In this document: positions 1-9,015 of the stretch, one piece after another
Position numbering within the stretch: position 1 is the stretch's first letter
How the letters are laid out: each line of letters begins with the position of its first letter
From: Lactococcus hircilactis
GTDB taxonomy: Bacteria; Bacillota; Bacilli; Lactobacillales; Streptococcaceae
NCBI RefSeq assembly: GCF_009601015.1
Contig: NZ_WITJ01000001.1
Location: 182,043 to 246,042, forward strand
Length of the DNA stretch: 64,000 nucleotides
Direction: 5' to 3'
The notes under the pieces: generated by a model
What the model was told of the DNA's origin: nothing
Seen by the model: only the letters and a program-made list of their open reading frames with translations
Databases searched by the model: none
Made by a program: the position numbers and the translations under genes

Positions 1-300
1 AGCAAGAACTGCATCTCCTTCTGCGGTAGCTGTCAAAAGTCCTGTGGCAAGATTTGAAACACCTGGGCCACTTGTAACAAGGGCTACTCCTGGTTTTCCA
101 GTCAATCTGCCTACTGCTTGTGCCATAAATGCTGCACCTTGCTCGTGACGTGTGACAATCAGTTGTGGTGCTTTTTCATCGTTTTCAAGACGATCGAAAA
201 CGTGGTCAATTTTTGCACCTGGAATTCCAAAAACATATTTGACACCGTGATTGATAAGACTGTCCACAATGAGATCTGAGCCATATTTTTTTTCAGCCAT
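1..300 (-). CDS. als: Acetolactate synthase, catabolic type (5' part only)
   Basis: The first 100 codons of a thiamine-diphosphate enzyme that condenses two pyruvates to 2-acetolactate, the entry to acetoin/diacetyl formation. The visible N-terminus has the segment [14 protein letters not shown] followed by [16 protein letters not shown], which in this family carries the catalytic glutamate (RHEQ) that contacts the cofactor. The start ATG is preceded by GAGG. The gene runs off the left edge of the window. It is transcribed alone, with its promoter in the gap before the ABC exporter genes. The anabolic IlvB enzyme is a less likely alternative, because the N-terminus matches the Als/AlsS type and no ilvN neighbour is visible. 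Confidence 0.88.
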   Translation of the reverse strand, partial: MAEKKYGSDLIVDSLINHGVKYVFGIPGAKIDHVFDRLENDEKAPQLIVTRHEQGAAFMAQAVGRLTGKPGVALVTSGPGVSNLATGLLTATAEGDAVLA

Positions 301-352
301 TTTTTTCCTCTTTTTTACTAATTTTAATAAACTTTACTTGTTTTCAATCTAT

Positions 353-381
353 ATTCTATCAGTTTTCACAAACTTTTTCAA
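353..381 (-). promoter_or_regulatory. Promoter of als
   Basis: On the minus strand TTGAAA (376-381) and TAGAAT (353-358) are separated by exactly 17 bases, about 50 bases before the als start codon. This is a good vegetative sigma-factor promoter by spacing and sequence; no operator was recognised next to it. Confidence 0.6.
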
Positions 382-517
382 AAAATCAAATTTATTTTTA
401 TGAGTATAAAATGAGAAAATCGCTTTCATCATGATAAGAATAATGTGTAATCGTTTTTCATTTCATGTCAAAGTTGTGGTGATTTGACCGACGAATGTCA
501 CTAAAGTTTGTGAATCA

Positions 518-2302
518 TTAGACTTCTTTTTGTAAACTTTGCAAGCGATACATGTCTGCGTAATATCCATTTAACTTTAATAATTCATCGTGGTTGCCGC
601 GTTCGATAATTTTTCCTGCTTCTAAAACTAAGATTTGGTTTGCATCTTTGATGGTAGATAATCGGTGTGCAATCGCCATTGTTGTCCGTCCTTGACGCAT
701 ATTTCCAAGCCCTTTTTGAATGAGCGCTTCGGTTTCTGTATCAATATTTGCTGTGGCTTCATCAAGGAGTAAGATTTTAGGATTTCGAACCATTGTTCGT
801 GCAAAATTGATCAGTTGACGCTCGCCTGCTGAAAATGCGGCTCCGCCTTCGATGACTTTCGTGTCAAAGCCGTGTTCGAGTTTATTGATGAAGCTGTCAG
901 CGTGGACAAATGTGGCTGCGCTTCTTGCAGCTTCGTCAGTAATGACAGGATTCATCATTTTGATATTATCTGTGACACTGGCGACAAACATGAACGAATC
1001 TTGTAATACAAGTCCTATTTTCTTACGTAATTCTGTTTTTGGGTAGGCTTTGATATCGACATCATCAATCAAAACTTCTCCTTCATAAAACTCATAAAAA
1101 CGCATGAACACATTGATAATGCTTGATTTTCCAGATCCCGTGTGTCCGACAAATGCAATTGTTTCGCCCGGATTAACAATAAATGAAATATCTTTTAAAA
1201 CTTGATGCACTCCATCATAAGAAAAATTAACGTGACGAAATTCGATTTTTCCATTCAAAATATTTCTGTCAGTACTGACAGAAGGTACTGTTTGATTGGT
1301 TGGTGCTTCTTGAGTTTCTTCCATGATGGTTTTGATTCTGCTTGCAGAAACGATTCCATTTGAAAAACTGGATAAAGAATCCATCAGACTTGAAATGGGT
1401 TGAAAGTAAATTTGGACATTACTGATGAATGCGTAAATCAAACCTGCAGCAACAATGGTGTGCATGCTGCGTGCTGAAAACATGACTAAAACAACAATAA
1501 TGGAAAGCCCCATTAAAAAGTTGACCAGTGGGCTAAGAAGAAGTCCGTTGATTTGTATTACGCGTCTGCGATAGCCATAATAAGCTTCGTTGGTCGCTTC
1601 AAATTCATCTTTAAGTCGTGTTTCTTGTCGAAATTGCTGAATGATGCGCATGCCTGAAATGTACTCATTTAATTTTGTATTCAATTCTGAGCGTTTTTTT
1701 AGCATGAGCTGATATACTTTTGTGGAGATGCGCTGATACAGCACGACACTCAACAAAAGAATCGGGACAAACAAAAGCATGATCAAAGCGATTTTGTGAT
1801 CAATGACAAAAAGTGCAGTAAATGCAATGATGATCGATAAAAAACTAGTGACAGCGTTAAATAACATTTGCCAGAAATTGAATAAATCTGTATCGTTTGT
1901 GACCCGTGTAATCAGCCATCCTGTTGGTTTTTGATCAAAATAACGCATGCCAAGCGTGTGTAACTTTGCGTAAACGATTTTTCTGATGTGCTGATTGACA
2001 AAAATGGAGCCATTTTGTAAATAATTCCATTTAAAGAAAAAAGCAAGTGAATTGATGACATTTAAGACAAAATACAAAATCGCAAAAAACCAAATGATTT
2101 GATCTGTTGCTTTTTGCGTTTGCAGATATGAATCCATAAACGTTGAGATGACAAAAGGCATGAGCGATGCCAAAATCGTCGTCAAAACACTGAAAACAAA
2201 GGCAAGAATAAAATATTTTTTAAATGGGAGAAGAAATTTTAAGATAAACTTAAAAATCGTCCAATTTTCTTTGAAAGATAACTTTTCATCATTATTTTCC
2301 AT
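518..2302 (-). CDS. ABC exporter half-transporter, canonical-Walker-B subunit
   Basis: Type IV ABC exporter half: an N-terminal six-helix membrane domain and a C-terminal ATPase. The ATPase has Walker A GHTGSGKSS, Walker B LLLLDEATANID with the catalytic glutamate, but a degenerate signature motif (FSAGER instead of LSGGQ). This complements the upstream partner, whose signature is intact and whose Walker B glutamate is replaced, so the pair forms one active and one degenerate ATP site. That pattern is typical of heterodimeric multidrug exporters such as PatAB, EfrAB or lactococcal YdaG/YdbA. I chose the ATG at 2302 over the one at 2320 because AAAGGAG lies 8 bases before it. The start overlaps the end of the partner gene. 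The substrate cannot be read from sequence. Confidence 0.85.
   Translation of the reverse strand: MENNDEKLSFKENWTIFKFILKFLLPFKKYFILAFVFSVLTTILASLMPFVISTFMDSYLQTQKATDQIIWFFAILYFVLNVINSLAFFFKWNYLQNGSIFVNQHIRKIVYAKLHTLGMRYFDQKPTGWLITRVTNDTDLFNFWQMLFNAVTSFLSIIIAFTALFVIDHKIALIMLLFVPILLLSVVLYQRISTKVYQLMLKKRSELNTKLNEYISGMRIIQQFRQETRLKDEFEATNEAYYGYRRRVIQINGLLLSPLVNFLMGLSIIVVLVMFSARSMHTIVAAGLIYAFISNVQIYFQPISSLMDSLSSFSNGIVSASRIKTIMEETQEAPTNQTVPSVSTDRNILNGKIEFRHVNFSYDGVHQVLKDISFIVNPGETIAFVGHTGSGKSSIINVFMRFYEFYEGEVLIDDVDIKAYPKTELRKKIGLVLQDSFMFVASVTDNIKMMNPVITDEAARSAATFVHADSFINKLEHGFDTKVIEGGAAFSAGERQLINFARTMVRNPKILLLDEATANIDTETEALIQKGLGNMRQGRTTMAIAHRLSTIKDANQILVLEAGKIIERGNHDELLKLNGYYADMYRLQSLQKEV
1266..1281. 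repeat. Dispersed palindrome, perfect 16-bp copy
   Basis: CTGTCAGTACTGACAG inside the second ABC gene, encoding V-S-T-D in its linker between membrane domain and ATPase. Confidence 0.85.
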
Positions 2303-4112
2303 TTGAAAGGCTCCTTTCATTTTCTGTCAGTACTGACAAAGGAGTTAAATCGCTTTTCGTCAGTGCTGACGAAGCACTTAAGTGGCTTTCGATTTGTTGC
2401 ATTTGCCACATTTTACTATACCATCCTTCATTTTTGACGAGTGCTTCATGTTTTCCACGTTCTGCCACATGACCTGAGTCAAGCACTAAAATCTCATCTG
2501 CTTCCATGACTGAACTCAATCGATGACTCACAATAATTGTTGCAAATGCATGTTTTTGTTTCTTCAGATTTGTTAAAATAATGTGTTCTGTTTTTGCATC
2601 TACTGCTGACAAGGCATCATCCAAGATTAAGATTTTAGGTTCTACCAAAAGTGCTCTTGCAATGGATAATCTCTGCTTTTGTCCGCCAGATAATGACACA
2701 CCACGCTCTCCAACTAAGGTGTCATACCCGTTTGAAAATTCAATAATGTCCTCATGAATTCCCGCAAGTTTTGCCGCACGCGTGACTTCTTCTTGTGAAG
2801 CATCAGCTTTTCCAAAACGAATGTTATCAAAGACGGACATTGAAAATAGGAAGTGTTCTTGTGGCACATAACCGATCGAGGTGAGATATTCATCCAATTG
2901 ATATTTTTTTATTGATTGTCCTGCATAAGAAATTTCACCATCGTAATGATCGAATTCACGCATCAAAAGTTTGATAATACTGGATTTTCCTGCTCCAGTG
3001 CGCCCAACAAGTCCAATCAAATTTCCAGATTCTAATTCAAATTTTAATTGATTAATTCTGATTTTTTCTTCATCTGGATATGAAAAATGGTGAACGTCAA
3101 AAACTAATTTTCCTTCTTCTGGCATTAAAAGTGTGCCATCTGAGGTTTTAGATTGCGCTTCTTGGTGAAGTAATTTATCCACACGACTATAAGAAGCCCG
3201 CCCACGCTCCATGACATTAAATAATAACCCAATCGCAAACATTGGCCAGACTAAATTTCCAATATAGGTCATAAATGAAACCAATTGCCCTAAACTCAGG
3301 ACCTGATGAACCACATAATAGCCTCCCAATAAAATGGTCAACGTATAAGAAATTCCTACGATAAAAGTAATCAATGGATCATACATTGAATCAATGCGAT
3401 TGACTTTAACAAAAGCTTGGTCAATGTGGTCTAATTTCTCTTGAAAATCCGCTTTATCCTGCTCCTCTTCTCCGAATGATTTAATCGCTTTCATTCCTGT
3501 GATTGATTCTTGAACTTTGTCGTTCATCTCAGAAAAAGTTTCTTGTGCTTTTTCAAAGCTTTCGTGAATATGATCCCCCAGTGTTTTTGATACTACTGCT
3601 AATAGAGGGAGCGGTAAAATGGCAATGATTGTCAAACGCCAATCAATAAAAAGAAGCATTGCAATAATTGTAGTCCCACCTGTCATCACAGAATCCGCCC
3701 AAGTCAAAACACCCAATCCAGCAACTTCTTGGATAGCACTCAAATCATTTGTTGCATGAGCCATTAAGTCACCCGTTCGATTTTTCTGATAAAAAAACGT
3801 ATCCATTTTTAGAAAATGCTCAAATAATTTTGCCCGCATGATTTTTTCTAATTTGAACGCTTCTCCCCAAATGTTCGTGGACCAGATGTAACGAAACGCA
3901 TACTCAAATGCAGCGGTCAGTAAAAGCACTGACAAATAAATTGTCAGTACTGACCAATTGAGCTTGTGCTTTACAATCGCATCAATTAATTTCCCGATGA
4001 TGAGTGGTGGAACAAGGTGTGTCAATGAAACCATAAAAAGAGCAAATAAGCCTATGCCGTATCCTTTTTTTTCTGATTTAAAAAACCACCACAGTTCTTT
4101 AAAAATTTTCAT
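2292..4112 (-). CDS. ABC exporter half-transporter, degenerate-Walker-B subunit
   Basis: First gene of the exporter pair. The membrane domain fills roughly residues 1-310; the ATPase follows with Walker A GLVGRTGAGKSS, an intact signature LSGGQKQR, and Walker B ILILDDALSAVD, in which aspartate replaces the catalytic glutamate. Together with the downstream subunit this gives an asymmetric heterodimer, known in this family as multidrug or peptide exporters. The ATG at 4112 is chosen because GGAG lies 6 bases upstream; an upstream TTG at 4124 would overlap that ribosome site. The C-terminal tail carries two copies of the dispersed palindrome (LSVLT and SSALT), suggesting that the poorly conserved tail tolerated their insertion. 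Confidence 0.85.
   Translation of the reverse strand: MKIFKELWWFFKSEKKGYGIGLFALFMVSLTHLVPPLIIGKLIDAIVKHKLNWSVLTIYLSVLLLTAAFEYAFRYIWSTNIWGEAFKLEKIMRAKLFEHFLKMDTFFYQKNRTGDLMAHATNDLSAIQEVAGLGVLTWADSVMTGGTTIIAMLLFIDWRLTIIAILPLPLLAVVSKTLGDHIHESFEKAQETFSEMNDKVQESITGMKAIKSFGEEEQDKADFQEKLDHIDQAFVKVNRIDSMYDPLITFIVGISYTLTILLGGYYVVHQVLSLGQLVSFMTYIGNLVWPMFAIGLLFNVMERGRASYSRVDKLLHQEAQSKTSDGTLLMPEEGKLVFDVHHFSYPDEEKIRINQLKFELESGNLIGLVGRTGAGKSSIIKLLMREFDHYDGEISYAGQSIKKYQLDEYLTSIGYVPQEHFLFSMSVFDNIRFGKADASQEEVTRAAKLAGIHEDIIEFSNGYDTLVGERGVSLSGGQKQRLSIARALLVEPKILILDDALSAVDAKTEHIILTNLKKQKHAFATIIVSHRLSSVMEADEILVLDSGHVAERGKHEALVKNEGWYSKMWQMQQIESHLSASSALTKSDLTPLSVLTENERSLSNGK
2325..2338. repeat. Dispersed palindrome, perfect copy
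   Basis: TGTCAGTACTGACA in the C-terminal tail of the first ABC gene (reads LSVLT). A second variant copy with one changed centre base (GTCAGTGCTGAC, 2359-2370) lies only 20 bases away. Confidence 0.85.
3943..3954. repeat. Dispersed palindrome, 12-bp core
   Basis: GTCAGTACTGAC in the membrane domain of the first ABC gene (reads W-SVLT). Just upstream, 3916-3933 looks like an expanded imperfect copy (GTCAGT and ACTGAC halves separated). Confidence 0.8.
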
Positions 4113-4184
4113 AAAATGCTCCAAATCCTTTGATTTGTTCTAATCCTATTACTTATCACATTAAAACATAATTTTCTAAATATT

Positions 4185-4193
4185 ATTATACCA
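4185..4193 (-). promoter_or_regulatory. Extended -10 promoter of the ABC exporter operon
   Basis: Minus-strand TGG-TATAAT is an extended -10 element about 75 bases before the first ABC gene. The -35 region is weak, which is usual for extended -10 promoters. Confidence 0.4.
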
Positions 4194-4254
4194 TAAAGGA
4201 CAAAAGCAAGAAACCCCTAAAACAAAAGAATCCTGCTGAATTTCAATTCTTTTC

Positions 4255-4289
4255 CAAAAAAAAACGAAGTTTTTACACTTCATTTTTTT
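4255..4289 (-). terminator. Intrinsic terminator after ribU
   Basis: A GAAGT...ACTTC stem (4266-4270/4277-4281) is followed on the minus strand by nine or more T, directly after the ribU stop. A T-run also lies on the other side, so it may work in both directions. Confidence 0.7.
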
Positions 4290-4303
4290 ATTCAACTCAT
4301 TTT

Positions 4304-4888
4304 TTAGCTATTTAAAAATTTAATCGCTTTTGAACCACGTAGTGCCCAATACAATGCAGCAAACGCAAGCGCATAAATCGCACCCTCAAGAAGATTGAAG
4401 ATAATCACGACAAGTAAGTAAGCCGAAATTCCTCCAGGAAACATTGATTTAATATCAAAACCAGCAAATTTTGAATACAGCGGAATTGCATAAACATAAT
4501 TGAGGATGAGCATCGCAAGCGCTAGAGCGACCGTTCCTAAAATTGACGCTAAAATGAAACTTTTAATCGTGAATTTCTGTCTTAAAAAGAACCAGATCAC
4601 CAGCATAAAAACAGAAACCGCAACAAAGTTCATCGGTAAGCCAATCCATGTGTTGATGCCTTGATTATTGAGCACCAACCATAAAAGTGTGCGTACAATT
4701 AAAATCGCAAATGCACTGGATAAACCAAACATGAAAAGTCCAATTAAAATGGGTAAAATCGTGAAATCGACTTTTAACCATTGTGCAGCTGGAACCAATG
4801 GAAATTGGAACATGGAATAAGACAAAACGAACGAAATCGCGCTCAAAAGCGAAATGAACGTCATTTTGCGTGTACGAGAATTAGACAT
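4304..4888 (-). CDS. ribU: Riboflavin transporter, ECF S component RibU
   Basis: A 194-residue membrane protein with about six hydrophobic segments, matching in length and sequence the substrate-binding S component of energy-coupling-factor transporters for riboflavin. It works with the shared EcfA/A'/T module encoded elsewhere. The FMN riboswitch directly upstream strongly supports riboflavin as substrate. The ATG at 4888 follows GGAGG by 8 bases; an upstream TTG at 4903 lies before the ribosome site and is rejected. The gene is monocistronic, with its own terminator. Confidence 0.93.
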   Translation of the reverse strand: MSNSRTRKMTFISLLSAISFVLSYSMFQFPLVPAAQWLKVDFTILPILIGLFMFGLSSAFAILIVRTLLWLVLNNQGINTWIGLPMNFVAVSVFMLVIWFFLRQKFTIKSFILASILGTVALALAMLILNYVYAIPLYSKFAGFDIKSMFPGGISAYLLVVIIFNLLEGAIYALAFAALYWALRGSKAIKFLNS

Positions 4889-4896
4889 AAAAAAAG

Positions 4897-4933
4897 CCTC
4901 CAAATAGAAAAATTAATTCTTCATATTTCGAGG
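4897..4933 (-). promoter_or_regulatory. Possible ribosome-site sequestering hairpin of ribU
   Basis: The ribosome-binding region of ribU can pair with a segment 20 bases upstream: CCTC-x-AAAT (4897-4905 on the plus strand) is complementary to ATTT-x-GAGG (4925-4933), eight pairs with one mismatch. This would hide GGAGG and is a plausible expression platform of the FMN riboswitch acting on translation. This is an inference from base pairing only. Confidence 0.4.
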
Positions 4934-4997
4934 AAGTTGATAAGCATTTTTAAACGTGAAAAACAATGCTAAAAAAAGCAAGCGTACACGAAAAAAC

Positions 4998-5186
4998 TGT
5001 CCATCTTCTTCCATCCAGACTGTAAAACCAACGCTAAAAAGTGTTGATTAAGCATAACATATGCTGCACTGTCGCTGCTAGATTTTCACTAGCTCAATCG
5101 CATTTGCGAATCGCGGAGTTGTGAGGTCTGAGTGTCTAAGTCAGCCTCATTTACCGCCGGTCCCGAATTTCACGGTGCCCTGAAGA
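4998..5186 (-). promoter_or_regulatory. FMN riboswitch (RFN element)
   Basis: On the minus strand the leader has the conserved RFN blocks in order: a CAGGGCA start, GTGAAATTCGGGACCGGCGGT, later a GATTGAGC / GTGAAAATC portion, and the closing block ACAGTCTGGATG followed by GAAGAAGA. These are the conserved loops of the FMN aptamer. In this family FMN binding lowers expression of riboflavin uptake. The variable arm between the blocks is longer than minimal. It sits about 110 bases before the ribU start. Confidence 0.95.
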
Positions 5187-5260
5187 TAAGTCTATCTTAT
5201 CATACTATTGACGTCTTTTCAAGTATTCGATTTTGGCGATATAAAACCCAGACCATTTTT

Positions 5261-5977
5261 TTAGCGCACTTGATTGAGCAGTTGTGAGACTTCTTTTTTG
5301 CTCAATTTTCGATACTTACCAGAAGGAACACCGTCAAGCGTGAGCGGGCCATATTGCACTCGACTCAACTTTTGAACGGGTAATCCAACTGCTGCAAACA
5401 TTTTTTTAACTTGGTGATTTTGACCTTCGTGAATGGTCAAACTCACAATAGAATGATTTTTCTCACGCTCTTGTTTTAAAATTTCGTAATGTGCAGGGCT
5501 GATTTTTTTTCCCTCAATCGTAAGTCCAAGTGCTAGTGGTCTAAGATTGATCTTATTTGCTTGACCTTCAACTTTCGCCACATAAACTTTCTCAATTCCA
5601 TGACTTGGATGCGTCATTAAATTCGTAAAATCACCATCATTAGTCATCAGTAATAAGCCAGAAGTATCCCAATCCAAGCGCCCAACAGGATAAATTCGTT
5701 CTTTGATTTGAGGGAGCAACTCAAGGACAGTTTTACGTCCTTTGTCATCACTGACAGAAGAAATGTATCCACGTGGTTTATTCAAAAGATAATAAACAGG
5801 TTCTTCGTTATAAATGGCAATCCCATTGACCTCAACCAAATCACCCGATTCGACTTGATAACTTAAATTTTTCATTACTTCGCCGTTTACAGTCACACGA
5901 CCAGAAAGAATCAACTCTTCTGCTTTTCTTCTGCTTGCCACTCCTGCGTGAGCGATGTATTTATTAATTCTTGTCAT
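5261..5977 (-). CDS. rluB: 23S rRNA pseudouridine synthase RluB/RsuA family
   Basis: 238 residues: an S4 RNA-binding domain (TRINKYIAHAGVASRRKAEELI) followed by the RsuA/RluB catalytic domain with GRLDWDTSGLLLMTNDG, whose aspartate is the catalytic residue of the family. It isomerises a uridine in rRNA, most likely 23S. The start at 5977 is supported by AGAGGAAAA just upstream; it lies inside the end of scpB, so the two are translationally coupled. It closes the segregation operon, as in streptococci. One diverged palindrome copy (GTCATCACTGAC, 5744-5755) lies within it. Confidence 0.9.
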   Translation of the reverse strand: MTRINKYIAHAGVASRRKAEELILSGRVTVNGEVMKNLSYQVESGDLVEVNGIAIYNEEPVYYLLNKPRGYISSVSDDKGRKTVLELLPQIKERIYPVGRLDWDTSGLLLMTNDGDFTNLMTHPSHGIEKVYVAKVEGQANKINLRPLALGLTIEGKKISPAHYEILKQEREKNHSIVSLTIHEGQNHQVKKMFAAVGLPVQKLSRVQYGPLTLDGVPSGKYRKLSKKEVSQLLNQVR

Positions 5978-6572
5978 GGTTTTCCTCTGTGCTTTCTTGT
6001 GAATCATTTTCATCTAAAAAATGATCTTGTAATTCAAATAAATTTTGTTTTTCAGCATCGAATGCTGCTTCATTGATTTCAGGTAATTCATCCAACTGAT
6101 TAATTCCAATATAATCTAAGAAAAAGTCAGTTGTGGCATACAAACTTGGACGTCCTGGTGCTTCAACCTCTCCAATTTTTTGAATCAAATCAAAAGCACG
6201 TAATGTCGCAATCACACCTGAAGAATTGACATTTCTGATGCCATCAATTTCAAGTCGTGTGATTGGTTGTTTATAAGCAATGATAGATAAAACTTCCATT
6301 GCGGATTTAGAAAGCGTTTGATTCAGTGGAGTTTTGGCATAATTTTTTAGAAAATCTGCAAAAATTTCCTTGCTCGTCATCTTATATTTGCCAGCAGTTT
6401 CAATGATGGTAAAAGCAGATTCTTCATCTGCTTGATATTTTTCACGCAAATGCTCAATTTGCTGCTGACAGGCCGCTTTGGGTAATTCTGTCAGTACTGA
6501 CAGCTCATCGATTGATAATCCAGCATCGCCAGAAACAAAAAGTAAAAGTTCACACGTTGCCGTTTTATTCAT
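5964..6572 (-). CDS. scpB: Segregation and condensation protein B
   Basis: 202 residues, usual length for ScpB, a winged-helix kleisin-interacting protein of the SMC-ScpA-ScpB condensin complex that compacts the chromosome near the origin. Motifs such as SKSAMEVLSIIAYKQPITRLEIDGIRNVNSSGVI are characteristic. The start overlaps the end of scpA by 8 bases and follows GGGGAG. A perfect dispersed palindrome lies near the N-terminus (ELSVLTEL), in a stretch that is variable in the family. The acidic C-terminal tail is typical. Confidence 0.93.
   Translation of the reverse strand: MNKTATCELLLFVSGDAGLSIDELSVLTELPKAACQQQIEHLREKYQADEESAFTIIETAGKYKMTSKEIFADFLKNYAKTPLNQTLSKSAMEVLSIIAYKQPITRLEIDGIRNVNSSGVIATLRAFDLIQKIGEVEAPGRPSLYATTDFFLDYIGINQLDELPEINEAAFDAEKQNLFELQDHFLDENDSQESTEENHDKN
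6490..6501. repeat. Dispersed palindrome, perfect copy in scpB
   Basis: GTCAGTACTGAC within CTGTCAGTACTGACAG, read as LSVLT near the start of scpB. Confidence 0.85.
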
Positions 6573-7296
6573 TTACCATTGCTCCCCTTTCTAAAATAAT
6601 CTCACCAAATAAGTGTTCTTGACTAAAAATGATGTGCTGATTTTTGATGAGTTCAAGCAAAGCTAAAAACGTCGTAAGTAACTCTATTTTAGGCTTTTCT
6701 TCATCAAAAAGTTGGCTGAACTTGTATTGTTTTCTTTTTGAAAAGCATGTGGTCAACCACGCCATTTTTTCAGAAACGGTATATTTTTCTGCTTCAACCG
6801 TTGTATTTTCATCTTGAACTTTTATTTTTCGTAATTCTAAAATTTTATTAAATGCAAGATACAAATCAATACTCGTGCGATCTTTAATCAAGGTCATTTC
6901 TTCACTGACAATTTCCGTTTTAGATTTTGAGTAAAAATGACTCCGTGTTTCATGACGTGCATTGAATTGCTCAGAAAGTAACTTGAACTTGCGATATTCA
7001 TCAATTTTAGAGAGTAAATCAAACTCTAATTGCGCGGTATCTTCTTCAAAACTTTCTGTCACCGCTGGAAGAAGCCGACGAGATTTGATCAGTATCAATT
7101 GACTTGCCATCAGCATGTACTCTCCAGCACGCTCGAGTTCCAAATTTTGAGAAGCATTCAAAAAAGCCAAATACTGCTCAATCACAGGAACCAACGGAAC
7201 TTCAAAAATGTCAAGTTGGTACTGACTCACGAGATGTAAGAGTAAATCAAGTGGTCCTTCAAATTCATTGATTTTTATGTTTATTTCATTTGCCAT
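6565..7296 (-). CDS. scpA: Segregation and condensation protein A
   Basis: 243 residues, the kleisin subunit of SMC-ScpAB. The N-terminus INEFEGPLDLLLHLVSQYQLDIFEVPL and the C-terminal winged helix match the family. It bridges the SMC heads and carries ScpB. It sits between the XerD-like gene and scpB. The ribosome site is weak, which suggests coupling to the preceding gene, 30 bases upstream. Confidence 0.93.
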   Translation of the reverse strand: MANEINIKINEFEGPLDLLLHLVSQYQLDIFEVPLVPVIEQYLAFLNASQNLELERAGEYMLMASQLILIKSRRLLPAVTESFEEDTAQLEFDLLSKIDEYRKFKLLSEQFNARHETRSHFYSKSKTEIVSEEMTLIKDRTSIDLYLAFNKILELRKIKVQDENTTVEAEKYTVSEKMAWLTTCFSKRKQYKFSQLFDEEKPKIELLTTFLALLELIKNQHIIFSQEHLFGEIILERGAMVNE

Positions 7297-7326
7297 GTTT
7301 AACGTCTTTTTATTTATGTAAACTCT

Positions 7327-8043
7327 CTATCTATAATATTTTTCAAGCGTCACAATCGTTGACAGTCCAAGTAATTCAGCTAATTCATAAATTGTTTTCC
7401 CAGATCTGATTTGTCTTAAGATATATTGTTCTCGTAATTCTTTTGAAGAATAATTCGTATATTTTTTGAGTTCTAAATATAAAAATTGACGTGTTTTACT
7501 AAACAACTCATCCGCATTCGTAATGCTTTTCACACGCAGTGCAAATTTTTCTCGAATTGGAAGAACTCGTGTCATTCCTTTTTTGTCAATGGTTAAAATT
7601 TTAAAGGTCCAATTGAAATTTTCCCATCTCAATTGCTGAATTTCAGAAAAGTTTAATCCAAATTCTAAAATCAAAATAGCAATAAACTGACCTACTGAGG
7701 TCATCGGTTGATAAAATTCAGGGAATTCTTTGTATTTAGGATTGGCTCTTTTCTTATCTTGCTTTTCAATTTTAGCGACTTGTTCCAGATGAAAATAATG
7801 TTCTACTTTTCCATTATGGTAAAGATAAAGCAAAAATTGATTCACGCATGAAATCTTTCTGCGTTGTGCTGATGGAGCAGTATGCTCAAAAGACGCACGA
7901 AAAAGTGCTAAACGCGTTTCATTTAACGTTTTTTGATCAAAAAAATGATAAAAAGTCATTAAATCATAATAATAATTTAACCTTGTATTTTCAGAAAAGT
8001 TTTTACTGGCTAAAAAACCATCAATTTCGTTCAATAATTTCAT
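7327..8043 (-). CDS. XerD-like protein, degenerate tyrosine recombinase
   Basis: A 238-residue protein with SAM-like N-terminal and catalytic-type C-terminal folds of tyrosine recombinases, found at this locus in streptococci. The active site looks broken: the usual arginine of TGLRxSE is asparagine ([10 protein letters not shown]), the HxLR box is unrecognisable, though a final tyrosine remains (TLEKYYR). It is therefore unlikely to be the working XerCD enzyme; lactococci and streptococci use XerS at dif instead. A structural or regulatory role in chromosome segregation is plausible from its operon with scpAB. Overlaps the CBS gene by 23 bases. Confidence 0.8.
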   Translation of the reverse strand: MKLLNEIDGFLASKNFSENTRLNYYYDLMTFYHFFDQKTLNETRLALFRASFEHTAPSAQRRKISCVNQFLLYLYHNGKVEHYFHLEQVAKIEKQDKKRANPKYKEFPEFYQPMTSVGQFIAILILEFGLNFSEIQQLRWENFNWTFKILTIDKKGMTRVLPIREKFALRVKSITNADELFSKTRQFLYLELKKYTNYSSKELREQYILRQIRSGKTIYELAELLGLSTIVTLEKYYR

Positions 8044-8482
8044 ATTTTTTCGTAAAATCGTGTGCTAAGGCATTAAAAGCACTTAGAATTTCTTGTCGAA
8101 CAATTATCCCTACAAAAGTATTTCCTTGTAAGACTGGAATGAAAGGTTCACTGATCAATAGATAAAGTAACTCTTCAAGCGTGAAGTTTTGCTGTACGGT
8201 GGGAATTTTCGTGTTTACGACAGCTTGAACGGGGACCTCTTGAAGCGTTTGAGGACTTAATTCATGTGCCAACTCATAGTTTACAATTTCATTCAATCCA
8301 ATCACACCCACAAACGCTTTGTTCTGATCAAGCACTGGAACTCTGGAATATTGATACTGACTTAATAATAATTTTGCGTGGGCTAAATTATGATCTGATG
8401 ATACAATGGCAACATCTTTTGCTTTTTTAACGAAAGAATCGCTTTGTGATAAAAGAAATGCTTTTATTTTGGGATCAATCAT
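8021..8482 (-). CDS. cbpB: CBS-domain protein, CbpB/DarB (YkuL) type
   Basis: 153 residues consisting of two CBS domains (around 20-75 and 85-145). Family members CbpB in Listeria and DarB in Bacillus bind cyclic di-AMP and, when free, interact with the stringent-response enzyme Rel. Length and conserved local sequence ([21 protein letters not shown]) support this type. Start preceded by AAGGAG. It lies between a phosphoesterase and the XerD-like gene, the order seen in streptococci. Nucleotide specificity is inferred from the family. Confidence 0.75.
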   Translation of the reverse strand: MIDPKIKAFLLSQSDSFVKKAKDVAIVSSDHNLAHAKLLLSQYQYSRVPVLDQNKAFVGVIGLNEIVNYELAHELSPQTLQEVPVQAVVNTKIPTVQQNFTLEELLYLLISEPFIPVLQGNTFVGIIVRQEILSAFNALAHDFTKKYEIIERN

Positions 8483-8501
8483 TTTTAACTCCTTTTAGTG
8501 C

Positions 8502-9005
8502 TTATAAATCAAACTGCAGTGTATTTATCGGCTGATGATTTAAATCACGGTATGAGACATGAAAATGTCCCTCATTTATTTCAATAACAGCATACATTTT
8601 TACTTGATACTTCCCACGAGGCTGCGCTACTGAGCCAGGATTCAGAAATAAAATCCCGTTAATGATTTGAGCCACTGGTTGATGAATATGACCAAAAAGC
8701 GCAATGTCTGCGTTTTCTTGCTCCGCAAAAGAAGCATAAGAATCAAGTCCCATCCCGACAAAATAAAGATGTCCATGTGTGATTAAAACTTTCTTTCCCT
8801 CGACTTTTTGAGTAAGAAAGTTGGGATATGCAGCATCATCATCGCAATTGCCACGGACAACAGTGATTCCATCCCAAATCGGATCTTGACTTGATAATTC
8901 TGAATCTCCACAGTGAAAAATAGCTGTCGCACTGTTTTGATAGTGCGTTTTAATTTTTTGAATCACATCACGATCCTCATGTGAATCTGACATTACAACA
9001 AACAT
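8502..9005 (-). CDS. YfcE/MJ0936-type metallophosphoesterase
   Basis: 167 residues with the complete two-metal motifs: MSDSHED, FHCGDSE, VRGNCDDD, ITHGH and LFGHIHQP. The family hydrolyses phosphodiesters or phosphomonoesters and the cellular substrate here is unknown. I chose the ATG at 9005 because AAAGGAG precedes it; the longer 9038 start has no ribosome site and would overlap the rdgB domain end. It follows the murI-rdgB fusion at 10 bases. Confidence 0.85.
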   Translation of the reverse strand: MFVVMSDSHEDRDVIQKIKTHYQNSATAIFHCGDSELSSQDPIWDGITVVRGNCDDDAAYPNFLTQKVEGKKVLITHGHLYFVGMGLDSYASFAEQENADIALFGHIHQPVAQIINGILFLNPGSVAQPRGKYQVKMYAVIEINEGHFHVSYRDLNHQPINTLQFDL

Positions 9006-9015
9006 CTTTTCTCCT

